Assembly: GCF_019430945.1 (NCBI RefSeq)
Contig: NZ_JAHYCB010000007.1
Span: 1-64,000, forward strand
DNA length: 64,000 nucleotides
From: Neorhizobium populisoli
GTDB taxonomy: Bacteria > Pseudomonadota > Alphaproteobacteria > Rhizobiales > Rhizobiaceae
Direction of reading: 5' to 3'
Positions 21,072 through 29,268 of the stretch are shown one piece after another. The stretch's first letter is position 1. The number at the start of each line of letters is the position of its first letter. The translations under genes and the position numbers were made by a program. The notes beneath the pieces were generated by a model that made no database searches, was not told the origin of the DNA, and worked only from the letters and a program-made list of their open reading frames with translations.

Positions 21072-21908
21072 ATGGCGATGAAGGTTCTCTACGGCGCCGG
21101 TCCGAACGACATCAAGACCTATGACACGGCTCGCCTGCGCGCCGAATTCCTGATGGAAGACCTCTTCCAGCCGGGCCAGGTGTCGTTCACCTATACCCAT
21201 GTCGACCGTCTGATCGTCGGCGGCGCGGTGCCGACCTCTTCGACCCTGACGTTCGGCTCCGGCGAGGATATCGGCACGCCCTACCTTCTTTCGGCCCGCG
21301 AAATGGGCGTTGCCAATCTCGGCGGCACCGGCGTGATTTCTGTCGATGGCAAGAGCTACACGCTGGAAAACCGCGACGTGCTCTATATCGGTCGCGGCGC
21401 TCAGCAGATTTCCATGGCCAGCACCTCCACCGACAGCCCGGCCCGTTTCTACATGAACTCCGTGCCGGCCGGCGCCGATATCCCGCACCGCCTCATCAAG
21501 CGGTCGGAATCGAAGATGCTGACCTTCGGCGATGCCAAGCGCGCCAATCTGCGGAACCTTCGGATGTACATCCATCCGGAAGTCACGCCTTCCTGCCTGC
21601 TCCTGCTCGGCATCACCGATCTTGCCGAAGGCAGCATCTGGAACACCATGCCGCCGCATCTGCATGAGCGCCGCATGGAAGCCTACTGCTATTTCGACCT
21701 GCCGGAAGAAGAGCGCGTTATCCACATGATGGGCCGCCCGGAAGAGACGCGGCATCTCGTCGTGAAGAACCTCGACGCGGTCCTGTCACCGGCCTGGTCT
21801 ATCCATATGGGCGCCGGTACCGCGCAATACGCTTTCGTCTGGGGCATGACCGGCGAAAACCAGGAATATAACGACGTGGCCCCGGTGGCCCTCGCTGAAC
21901 TCAAGTAA
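21072..21908 (+). CDS. kduI: 5-dehydro-4-deoxy-D-glucuronate isomerase KduI
   Basis: A 278-residue KduI, the isomerase that turns 5-keto-4-deoxyuronate from pectin breakdown into 3-deoxy-D-glycero-2,5-hexodiulosonate. The cupin metal ligands are in 'NTMPPHLHERRMEAYCYFDL'. The N-terminus 'RLRAEFLMEDLF' and 'FTYTHVDRLIVGGAVP' are family hallmarks. The start follows the stop of the GH105 gene by two bases, with GGAGAA overlapping that stop, so the two are coupled. KduD, KdgK and KdgA, needed for the following steps, are not in this window. Confidence 0.95.
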   Translation: MAMKVLYGAGPNDIKTYDTARLRAEFLMEDLFQPGQVSFTYTHVDRLIVGGAVPTSSTLTFGSGEDIGTPYLLSAREMGVANLGGTGVISVDGKSYTLENRDVLYIGRGAQQISMASTSTDSPARFYMNSVPAGADIPHRLIKRSESKMLTFGDAKRANLRNLRMYIHPEVTPSCLLLLGITDLAEGSIWNTMPPHLHERRMEAYCYFDLPEEERVIHMMGRPEETRHLVVKNLDAVLSPAWSIHMGAGTAQYAFVWGMTGENQEYNDVAPVALAELK

Positions 21909-21921
21909 TTCGGGAATTGAA

Positions 21922-24414
21922 GTGACGGCCATGAATCCTGAACAGAACTGGATGCGGAACACCCTGAAGGCCGGCGATGCCGTCCGCTACTGGCAGCTCG
22001 GCGCGATCGCGCAGGAGCGTTTCGACGTGCCGGACGCGCCGATGAAGGGCGAGATGGACCCGTTCTTCTTCCTCACCAAGGTGAAGAACTTCATTCCGCA
22101 CGAATATCCGTGCCGCACCATTTTCGCCGAAACCTATCGCGGCAAGCGTCCCGACGTGCGCGGCGAATTCGAAGCGACCCGCTGGTGGCTGCCTTTCGGC
22201 TCCCCGCGTCTCGACCTTTCCGGCTTCTGGTTCCGCCCGACCCGTCTTGCCACCTGGACCCGCACCTATATCGAAGCAGACAGCGCCGGCACGGCGAAGA
22301 TCCGTCTCGGCACCTGCGGCGGCGCGGTCCTCTGGCTGAACGGCAAGGAAGTCGGCTGGATGGCCCCCTATAGCCGCAACCTCGAAGCCAAGCAGGAATT
22401 CGAACTCTCGCTCGAAGCCGGCCTCAACGAGATCGTCCTGTTCTTCGACGATCTCGCCGAGCGCGATGCCCGTTATTTCTACCAGTTCGACTACGTTTCC
22501 GGCCCGGCCGCCAGCGTTGCGATCCCGGTTCCGGTTGCTGGTTCGATCGCCGAAAACCTTGAGTCCGCCCTCGACCGCATGCATCTCGACCGTCAGCACT
22601 ATTTCGGCGGCGATATCACTGTCCTCTTCCCCGAGCCGCTGCCGATCGACGTCAAAGTCAACGTTGCCGTCGAAGGCGACTTCATGTCCCGCGAGCGGTT
22701 CGACTACGACTTCTCGCTGCCGGCCGGCACCAAACATCTGAATGTCGGCGCGTCCGAAAACGCGCCTGCCGACTTCCGCCACCTGCGCGTCACGCTGAAT
22801 GCCGGCGGCTTCGTCGCTTCTCGCTCCGTTGGCGTCGAAATCTGCCATGCCGCCCGCCAGGGCAAGGCTCCGGCTTCGCTCGTCGACCGCATCACCGAAA
22901 CGCTCTCCGAAGTTTCCGAATATTCGGAACGCGATACCGTTCGCGCCTTCGCCCGTCTGGCCAGCGGCCGCTCCGGTGCCGATACCGACGCGATGATCGA
23001 GGAAATCCTCCCCTCGATCGAGGATTGCCACGACTGCGCCGACTTCTCGCTCGTGCCGCTCATCTGGTCGCGCACCGTCTGGGGCAAGGACATCAACGAA
23101 AAGACTAGGCAGCGCATCGATAATGCCATCCTCAACTACCGTTTCTGGATGGATGAGCCGGGCAATGACGTTCAGTGGTATTTCTCCGAAAACCACGCGC
23201 TGCTCTTCCACACCTCCGCCTATCTCGGCGGCAGCCTGCTGCCCGACGCGACCTTCATCCGTTCCGGCCGCAAGGGCTCCGAGCAGGCGAAGATCGGTGC
23301 CGAGCGCGTCCGCGCCTGGCTCGACCATTTCGAGAAGTGGGAAATGGCGGAATTCAACTCCGCGCCTTATTTCCCGATCGATCTAAAGGGTCTGACCGCG
23401 CTTGCCGCGATCTCGCCGGACAAGGATATTGCCGACCGCGCCAAGGCCGGCATCGTCCGTCTTTGCGAAGTCATCGCCCGCTCCGCCCATCACGGTATGG
23501 TCACCGCCGCCCAGGGTCGCTCCTACGAGCACACGCTCTGCGCCGGCCGTTCGCTGGAACTCTCCGCCGTCGCGCGCCTCATCTGGGGCAGCGGCTGGTA
23601 CGGCCGCCGTGTTCATTGCTTGCCGCAGATGGCGGTGTGCCTGCGCGATCACGGCCTCGAAATCCCCGCCGAACTGGCCGCCATTGCCGATCATCAGGGC
23701 GATCAGCACCAGGAATGGCGTTTCGCCCAGGGCGAAAACTCCTTTGCCGCGCTTTATCACTACAAGGGCCGGAATTTCGCCATGGGCTCGACGGTACATT
23801 ACCGTTGGGACGAATGGGGTTACCAGGAAACCGTCCTGCATCTGCGCATCGGCGAACGGCCGGAAGCGTCGATCTGGATCAACCATCCGGGCGAGACCAT
23901 CCAGTTCGGTTATGGCCGTCCTTCCTATTGGGGCGGTTGCGGCACCATTCCGCGCGCCCAGCAATATCGTGGTCTGGCCGTCCTCGAATTCACCACCTAC
24001 GAGGAACAGCCGGACTTCACGCATGCCTGGTTCCCCAAGGCCGAGTTCGACGAGACCCGTGTTTCCGGCAGCCTAGCGCTCGCTCGCTCCGGCAACGGCG
24101 CCGTTCTGCTCCGCGCCTCGTCCGATCTCGAATTCATCACCGAAGGCCCGTCGGCCGGTGCGGAACTGCGCCAGTATGGCCAGAAAACCCGCTGGATCGT
24201 CCGCGTCTGCGAGGCAGGCGACCTGAATTCCGTCGAAAGCCGCTTCGGCGCTCTCGCTGCAAAGCATGATTCCGATGGCGCCTTCGTTGTCGAAGACCCG
24301 GAATATGGTACCGTTCGCTTCCGGGCCGATGGCACTGTGGAAGCGGAAGGCCGCGTGATTGCGCGGGCGGATTACACAGTCAAGGGCGAAGCCACCATGC
24401 TGAGCGCCGCCTGA
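21922..24414 (+). CDS. Unrecognised 830-residue protein of the pectin operon, possible (alpha/alpha)-toroid polysaccharide lyase or hydrolase
   Basis: I do not recognise a named family. Residues about 90-195 look like a jelly-roll sugar-binding or sandwich domain ('KIRLGTCGGAVLWLNGKEVGW'-type strand at 127-146, here split in two). Residues about 315-590 are helical and contain 'WYFSENHALLFH' (419-430), 'NSAPYFPIDL' (479-488) and 'QGRSYEHTL' (531-539). Residues about 600-830 are rich in beta strands. This order resembles lyases with a toroid followed by a beta-sheet domain, where His, Tyr and Arg act in catalysis. There is no signal peptide. The start is GTG at 21922 or ATG at 21931. Its place between kduI and the importer suggests cytoplasmic attack on imported oligosaccharides. 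Confidence 0.75.
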   Translation: MTAMNPEQNWMRNTLKAGDAVRYWQLGAIAQERFDVPDAPMKGEMDPFFFLTKVKNFIPHEYPCRTIFAETYRGKRPDVRGEFEATRWWLPFGSPRLDLSGFWFRPTRLATWTRTYIEADSAGTAKIRLGTCGGAVLWLNGKEVGWMAPYSRNLEAKQEFELSLEAGLNEIVLFFDDLAERDARYFYQFDYVSGPAASVAIPVPVAGSIAENLESALDRMHLDRQHYFGGDITVLFPEPLPIDVKVNVAVEGDFMSRERFDYDFSLPAGTKHLNVGASENAPADFRHLRVTLNAGGFVASRSVGVEICHAARQGKAPASLVDRITETLSEVSEYSERDTVRAFARLASGRSGADTDAMIEEILPSIEDCHDCADFSLVPLIWSRTVWGKDINEKTRQRIDNAILNYRFWMDEPGNDVQWYFSENHALLFHTSAYLGGSLLPDATFIRSGRKGSEQAKIGAERVRAWLDHFEKWEMAEFNSAPYFPIDLKGLTALAAISPDKDIADRAKAGIVRLCEVIARSAHHGMVTAAQGRSYEHTLCAGRSLELSAVARLIWGSGWYGRRVHCLPQMAVCLRDHGLEIPAELAAIADHQGDQHQEWRFAQGENSFAALYHYKGRNFAMGSTVHYRWDEWGYQETVLHLRIGERPEASIWINHPGETIQFGYGRPSYWGGCGTIPRAQQYRGLAVLEFTTYEEQPDFTHAWFPKAEFDETRVSGSLALARSGNGAVLLRASSDLEFITEGPSAGAELRQYGQKTRWIVRVCEAGDLNSVESRFGALAAKHDSDGAFVVEDPEYGTVRFRADGTVEAEGRVIARADYTVKGEATMLSAA

Positions 24415-24437
24415 AGCCTTGAACCTATAAATCAACA

Positions 24438-24460
24438 GGAACGGGAGGAGGCCCCGTTCC
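24438..24460 (+). other. Intergenic hairpin before the solute-binding protein gene
   Basis: A perfect 8-bp stem (GGAACGGG / CCCGTTCC) with a 7-base loop AGGAGGC sits 14 bases upstream of the binding-protein ATG. There is no T tract. Such hairpins at the 5' end of binding-protein messages can protect a processed transcript. The loop itself looks like a ribosome-binding sequence, and the true one (GAGGAGG) follows it. Confidence 0.5.
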
Positions 24461-24473
24461 GACAGAGGAGGAA

Positions 24474-25745
24474 ATGAACATGCAGATGAAATCCATCCTG
24501 GCGGGTGCAGCACTCGCCCTCATGAGCACGACGGCGGCCTTTGCCGGCGACGTCCGCATCATGTGGTATTCGGACGGCGTCGAAGGCGACGTCATGAAGG
24601 ACCTTGTCGGCCGCTTCATGAAGGAAAACCCGGGCATCAACGTCATTCTCGACAACGTTGCCTATTCCGTCATCAAGGAACAGCTGCCGGTGCAGCTCGA
24701 AGCCGGCAACGGCCCGGACATCGCCCGCGTCACCGCCATCAAGGACCTTTCCAAGCACTGGCTGGACCTGCGCCCGCTCGTCAAGGACGCCAAGTACTGG
24801 GATGAGAACTACGGTGCCCAGGCTGACTGGATGCGTCCGGACGGTTCCAACCAGATCTCCGGCTTCATGACGCAGATCACCCTGACCGGCGGCTTCGCCA
24901 ACAAGACCCTGTTCGAACAGGCCGGCGTTCCGCTTCCGGGCCCGAAGGCCACCTGGGAAGAATGGGCAGCCGCTTCCAAGAAGGTTGCAGACAGCCAGAA
25001 GATCTTCGCCATGGCGATCGACCGATCCGGCCACCGCCTGACCGCTCCGCTTCTTTCCTACGGCGCAAACTACGTCGGCAAGGACGGCAAGCCGGCTCCG
25101 CTCGACAAGGGCGCCAAGGACTTCATGACCAAGTTCGTCGGTTGGGTCGCTGACGGCTCGTTCTCCAAGGACGTCTGGGTTTCCGCTGCCGGCTCCACCT
25201 ATCGCGCTGCCGCCGACGACTTCATCAACGGCCAGCTCGCCTTCTATTATTCCGGTTCCTGGCAGGTTGCGAACCTCGCCACCAAGATCGGCAACAACTT
25301 CGACTGGGTCGCCACCGGCAGCCCCTGCGGCCCGGCAGCCTGCACCGGCATGCCCGGCGGCGCAGCTCTCGTCGCGGTCAAGTACACCAAGAACCCGAAG
25401 GAAGTCGCGGCCGTCATGGACTGGTTCGCCCAGGAGAAGATCGTCAAGGAATTCTCCGAGCGCACCCTCTTCCTGCCCGGCAACAAGTCCGTCGTCGACA
25501 AGGGTGGCCTGGACTTCAAGACCAACAACGCCCAGGCCAAGGCTGCTCTGACGAAATATGTCGAAGCAACCAAGTCCACTTCTGAGACCGCTCTGAAGCT
25601 GCCCGGCTGGCGCTGGTCCGACACGGTCTATGCCGCGATCGTTACCCGCGTAGGTCAGACCCTTGCCGGCGAGATGAAGATCGAAGACGCGTTCGCGCGC
25701 ATCGATGCGGATATCGCCCAGAAGGTCAAGGACGCTGGTCAGTGA
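24474..25745 (+). CDS. ABC transporter extracellular solute-binding protein (family 1, oligosaccharide)
   Basis: A 423-residue periplasmic sugar-binding protein. The signal peptide ends near residue 24 (AAFA-GD). The mature part starts 'VRIMWYSDGVEGDVMKD' and has the family 1 pattern 'LEAGNGPDIARV', 'FINGQLAFYYSGSW' and 'PGGAALVAV'. It should deliver an oligosaccharide to the two permeases encoded downstream. Cys285 and Cys290 are the only cysteines and probably form a disulfide. GAGGAGG precedes the ATG. A palindromic element of about 134 bases separates it from the permease genes, which may allow more binding protein than permease to be made. Confidence 0.93.
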   Translation: MNMQMKSILAGAALALMSTTAAFAGDVRIMWYSDGVEGDVMKDLVGRFMKENPGINVILDNVAYSVIKEQLPVQLEAGNGPDIARVTAIKDLSKHWLDLRPLVKDAKYWDENYGAQADWMRPDGSNQISGFMTQITLTGGFANKTLFEQAGVPLPGPKATWEEWAAASKKVADSQKIFAMAIDRSGHRLTAPLLSYGANYVGKDGKPAPLDKGAKDFMTKFVGWVADGSFSKDVWVSAAGSTYRAAADDFINGQLAFYYSGSWQVANLATKIGNNFDWVATGSPCGPAACTGMPGGAALVAVKYTKNPKEVAAVMDWFAQEKIVKEFSERTLFLPGNKSVVDKGGLDFKTNNAQAKAALTKYVEATKSTSETALKLPGWRWSDTVYAAIVTRVGQTLAGEMKIEDAFARIDADIAQKVKDAGQ

Positions 25746-25880
25746 GGAACGGTCCGGCGCAAGCCGGAGCAATCGATCCAGTGAATCGATTGCAGTGACG
25801 AACGCTCGAAGCGCAAGCGGAGAGCAATAACGGTAAAGATTGCCTCTGCTTCAACAGGGTAATCGATCAAGATGATAGCG

Positions 25881-26014
25881 AGGCGGTGCCGCAGTCTTAA
25901 CCCTCCCCCTTGTGGGGAGGGTGGCCGGCAGGCGGGAGGGGTTTTCTCTTCGGAGCGAAGTCCCCTCCCCAACCCCTCCCCACAAGGGGGAGGGGCTAAC
26001 CTGCCGCACCGCCT
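25881..26014. repeat. RIME-like palindromic intergenic element
   Basis: An imperfect inverted repeat of about 134 bases. The outer arms are 25881-25894 and 26001-26014, with one mismatch in 14. The inner arms, 25901-25921 and 25974-25994, are exact reverse complements, each itself able to fold through its CCCTCCCC / GGGGAGGG halves. A third hairpin lies between them. It fits the Rhizobium-specific intergenic mosaic element type, although its sequence differs from the other two in this window. It lies between the binding-protein and first permease genes of one operon. Confidence 0.75.
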
Positions 26015-26042
26015 TGTTTTCCTAAGGGAGGAATGTTTCCCA

Positions 26043-27062
26043 ATGACATCAACGACAACCTCCTCCCACCTCGGCGCCCTCCTCATGGCGCCCGTCAACG
26101 CCCTGATGCGGGTCGTCGATATCCCCCTGCGCGGCCTGCAGAAATCGACCGGCATCGGCGGCATGGCCGCCTTCTTCCTGGCGCCGAACATGCTGATCTT
26201 CGGCATCTTCGTACTCTTGCCGCTGTTCATCAACATCGTCTATTCGACGACCGGCGGCACGGCCTTCTTCCTGTCGGAACGCTCCTTCGTCGGCACCGAG
26301 CAATACCAGCGCCTGTTCACCTGCACCAATTACCTCGACCCGATGTCCTGCCAGGAGGACGCCTTCTGGACCGCGGTGGGTAACACGTTCTGGTTCGTGG
26401 TGTTGCAGGTCGCGCTGATGATCCTGGTGTCGCTGGTCACCGCGCTGATCCTCAATCGCGACCTGATCGGCCGCTCCTTCTGGCGCGCGGTGTTCTTCTT
26501 CCCGGTCCTCTTGTCGCCCGTCGTCGTCGGCCTGATCTGGAAGTGGATCCTGCAGCGTCAGGGCCTCCTGAATTTCATCCTCTACGAGATCGGCAACGTC
26601 ACGCCCTATACCTGGCTGACCGACCGCAACTGGACCTTCATCGCGACGATCGGCGTATCGATCTGGGCGCATATGGGCCTCTACACGCTGATCCTGCTTG
26701 CCGGCCTTCAGGCGATCCCGAAGGATCTTTATGAAGCCGCCGAAATGGACGGCACCAAGCCGGCCCGTGTCTTCTGGCGCATCACGCTGCCACTGCTCGC
26801 GCCGAACCTGCTCGTCGTCGTGGTTCTGGCGTTGATCAAGGCCGTGCAGATCTTTGACGAGGTCTATGTCCTCACCGGCGGCGGCCCCGGCACCAGCACG
26901 CTCTACCTGACGCAATATATCTACGAGACCGGTTTCGCCTCGGCGCTCCGCAACCCGGGCCTCGCCGCCGCCGCCTCGATCCTGATGGGCCTCGTGCTCG
27001 TGGTCCTGACGCTGATGCAGCTCGGCCTTGGCCGTAAGAACGAAAACAAGGGGAAACGCTGA
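26043..27062 (+). CDS. ABC transporter permease, carbohydrate uptake (MalF/UgpA type)
   Basis: A 339-residue inner-membrane permease with about six to seven membrane segments. The EAA loop that contacts the ATPase is visible as 'EAAEMDGTKPARVFWRITLPLLAPNL'-type sequence, cited here only in part: EAAEMDGTKPARVFW. The first periplasmic loop carries two cysteines, Cys94 and Cys103 (LFTCTNYLDPMSCQED), unusual for the family. The start at 26043 follows AGGGAGG. The stop codon overlaps the next permease's ATG (TGATG), so the two subunits are translationally coupled and probably form a heterodimer. Confidence 0.92.
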   Translation: MTSTTTSSHLGALLMAPVNALMRVVDIPLRGLQKSTGIGGMAAFFLAPNMLIFGIFVLLPLFINIVYSTTGGTAFFLSERSFVGTEQYQRLFTCTNYLDPMSCQEDAFWTAVGNTFWFVVLQVALMILVSLVTALILNRDLIGRSFWRAVFFFPVLLSPVVVGLIWKWILQRQGLLNFILYEIGNVTPYTWLTDRNWTFIATIGVSIWAHMGLYTLILLAGLQAIPKDLYEAAEMDGTKPARVFWRITLPLLAPNLLVVVVLALIKAVQIFDEVYVLTGGGPGTSTLYLTQYIYETGFASALRNPGLAAAASILMGLVLVVLTLMQLGLGRKNENKGKR

Positions 27063-28114
27063 TGGGTGCGGCTGCACGTTTCATCCTCCGCCGCAAGGGC
27101 GGCAAGGGCTGGCACTGGACGGATATCGTCACCTGGGTCTGGCTGATCGGCGGACTGATCATCATGTTCGGTCCGGCAATGTGGCTCGCTTTCTCGTCCT
27201 TCAAGACGCCAGCGGCGCTCAACGAGTTCCCGCCGTCGATCCTGCCTTACGTCACATCCCAAGCGACTGTGCAGGGTTACGACAAGCCGCTGCAGCTTTT
27301 CGAAGCCAAGATGCCGGACGGCACGACCAAGGTTCTCGCCGAAGTCCGCCGCATCGGCCTCGTGGCGCAGATGGTCGATCCGACGACGCCGGGCGAAATC
27401 ATCAAGGTCAACATGAACGACCGCACCCCGGTGCGCTCCGTCTCGTTCGCGACGGAAAACTATACCGAGCCCTTCACGCAGTTCGACTTCCTGCGTTACC
27501 TCTGGAATTCCGTCTTCGTGACGGTGGTCGCGACGCTGATCACCCTGATCGTCAATTCCATGGCTGCCTTCGCGCTGTCGAAATACGAGTTCACCGGCCG
27601 CAATCTGGCGATGTTCGTCATCCTTGCGACGCTGATGGTGCCGCTCTCGGTCATCATGGTGCCGCTCTATTCGATCATCTCGACGCTTGGCATGTTCAAC
27701 AGCCTCTGGGGCGTCATCCTGCCGACGGTCGCCACCCCGACCGGCGTCTTCATCCTGCGCCAATACATGCTGACCATTCCCGACGAACTGATCGATGCCG
27801 CCCGCATGGACAAGGCGTCGGAATGGCAGATCTACTGGCGCATCGTGCTGCCGCTGACTGCCCCGGCTCTGGCGGTTCTGGCGATCTTCTCGGTCGTCTG
27901 GCGCTGGAACGACTTCCTCTGGCCGCTGATCGTCCTGTCGCGCCGCGAGCTCTACACCCTGCAAGTGGGCCTGAGCATCTATTCCGGCGAACTGAACGTC
28001 CAGTGGCACTTCATCCTGGCCATGACCGTCGTCACCATGATCCCGGTCGTGCTCGTCTTCATCTTCCTGCAGCGTTTCATCACCACCGGCATTGCCGGCA
28101 CCGGCCTCAAGTAA
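27062..28114 (+). CDS. ABC transporter permease, carbohydrate uptake (MalG/UgpE type)
   Basis: The 350-residue second permease. It has a first membrane segment at about 20-45, then an unusually large periplasmic insert of roughly 90 residues ('YVTSQATVQGYDKPLQLF' to 'FTQFDFLRYLWNS'). The membrane core follows, with the EAA loop 'DAARMDKASEWQIYWRIVLP'. Oligogalacturonide and alginate-oligomer importers also have enlarged loops in one permease; here this is a visible feature without assigned function. The last residues are hydrophobic, ending GIAGTGLK, as in other members. It overlaps the upstream permease by one base. Confidence 0.92.
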   Translation: MGAAARFILRRKGGKGWHWTDIVTWVWLIGGLIIMFGPAMWLAFSSFKTPAALNEFPPSILPYVTSQATVQGYDKPLQLFEAKMPDGTTKVLAEVRRIGLVAQMVDPTTPGEIIKVNMNDRTPVRSVSFATENYTEPFTQFDFLRYLWNSVFVTVVATLITLIVNSMAAFALSKYEFTGRNLAMFVILATLMVPLSVIMVPLYSIISTLGMFNSLWGVILPTVATPTGVFILRQYMLTIPDELIDAARMDKASEWQIYWRIVLPLTAPALAVLAIFSVVWRWNDFLWPLIVLSRRELYTLQVGLSIYSGELNVQWHFILAMTVVTMIPVVLVFIFLQRFITTGIAGTGLK

Positions 28115-28125
28115 GGATCACACCG

Positions 28126-29208
28126 ATGGGCGAAATCAAACTCACCGATGTCAACAAGTCCTACGGCTCGGTTCACGTCCTGAAGGACATCAACCTGCAT
28201 ATCAAGGACGGCGAATTCGTCGTCTTCGTCGGCCCGTCCGGCTGTGGCAAATCCACCCTGCTGCGCACCATTGCCGGCCTGGAAAAGATCACTGCCGGCG
28301 AAATCCAGATCGACCGCAAGCGGGTCAACGAGACCTCCGCCGCCGATCGTGGGCTCGCCATGGTGTTCCAGTCCTACGCGCTTTATCCGCATATGAGCGT
28401 GCGCCAGAACCTCGCCTTCGGTCTGGAAAATTCCAGCATGCCCAAGGCCGAGATCACTGAGCGCATCGGCGAGGCCGCCCGCATGCTGGAAATCGACCAG
28501 TATCTCGATCGCCGCCCCGGTCAGCTTTCCGGCGGCCAGCGCCAGCGCGTCGCGATCGGCCGCGCCATCGTCCGCCGCCCGACCGCCTTCCTGCTCGACG
28601 AGCCGCTCTCGAACCTCGATGCCGAACTGCGCGTCTCGACCCGCGCTGAAATCGCCGCGCTCCACACCCGCATCGGCTCGACGATGATCTACGTCACCCA
28701 CGACCAGGTGGAGGCCATGACGCTCGCCCACCGCATCGTCGTCATGCGCGCCGGTAAGATCGAACAGGTCGGCACCCCGCTCGATCTCTATAACGAACCC
28801 GCCAACCGCTTCGTCGCCGGCTTCATCGGCGCGCCGCACATGAACTTCCTGAAGGCGGAAGTGGCGGCCGTCGAACTCGGCACCGTGACGCTCACGATCG
28901 GCGGCGGCCACAAACTGCTCGTGCCGCTCTCCGGCCACAAGCTGAAGGTCGGCGACAAGGTCACCGTCGGCATCCGCCCGCAGCACATCACGCTGGCCGC
29001 CGATCCGGGCAGCCTCACCGTCAAGACCCGCCTCGTCGAAGCTCTCGGTTCGGAAACCGTCATCCACGCAGACCTGCATGGCGAAAAACTGCTCGCCGTC
29101 GTCCAGGGCCAGAAGCAGATCGGATCGGGCGACGAGGTACATTTCTCCGTCGCCGGCGCGCCGCTGCATCTGTTCGACGAGAATGGGCTGCGGGTGAAAT
29201 CCGCTTAA
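28126..29208 (+). CDS. ABC transporter ATP-binding protein (MalK/UgpC type)
   Basis: A 360-residue sugar-importer ATPase. It has Walker A GPSGCGKST at 38-46, Q-loop 'VFQSYALYPHMSV', signature LSGGQRQR, Walker B 'AFLLDEPLSNLD' and the switch His in 'IYVTHDQVEAMTL'. A C-terminal TOBE regulatory domain spans about 235-355. It would power the two permeases encoded just upstream (11-base gap). The start at 28126 is the only one that gives a normal N-terminus ('MGEIKLTDVNKSYG'). It is the last gene of the operon, and a strong hairpin follows. Confidence 0.95.
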   Translation: MGEIKLTDVNKSYGSVHVLKDINLHIKDGEFVVFVGPSGCGKSTLLRTIAGLEKITAGEIQIDRKRVNETSAADRGLAMVFQSYALYPHMSVRQNLAFGLENSSMPKAEITERIGEAARMLEIDQYLDRRPGQLSGGQRQRVAIGRAIVRRPTAFLLDEPLSNLDAELRVSTRAEIAALHTRIGSTMIYVTHDQVEAMTLAHRIVVMRAGKIEQVGTPLDLYNEPANRFVAGFIGAPHMNFLKAEVAAVELGTVTLTIGGGHKLLVPLSGHKLKVGDKVTVGIRPQHITLAADPGSLTVKTRLVEALGSETVIHADLHGEKLLAVVQGQKQIGSGDEVHFSVAGAPLHLFDENGLRVKSA

Positions 29209-29215
29209 CGATTTC

Positions 29216-29257
29216 ATCGCGGGCCTTAAGCGACTTGTACTGCTGACGGCCCGCGAT
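29216..29257 (+). terminator. Hairpin at the end of the pectin-oligosaccharide operon
   Basis: A perfect 10-bp stem (ATCGCGGGCC 29216-29225 with GGCCCGCGAT 29248-29257) with a 22-base loop begins eight bases after the ATPase stop codon. It lacks a T tract, so it may act as a 3' stabiliser or a weak terminator rather than a classic rho-independent one. Confidence 0.45.
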
Positions 29258-29268
29258 ATCGTACCAGC

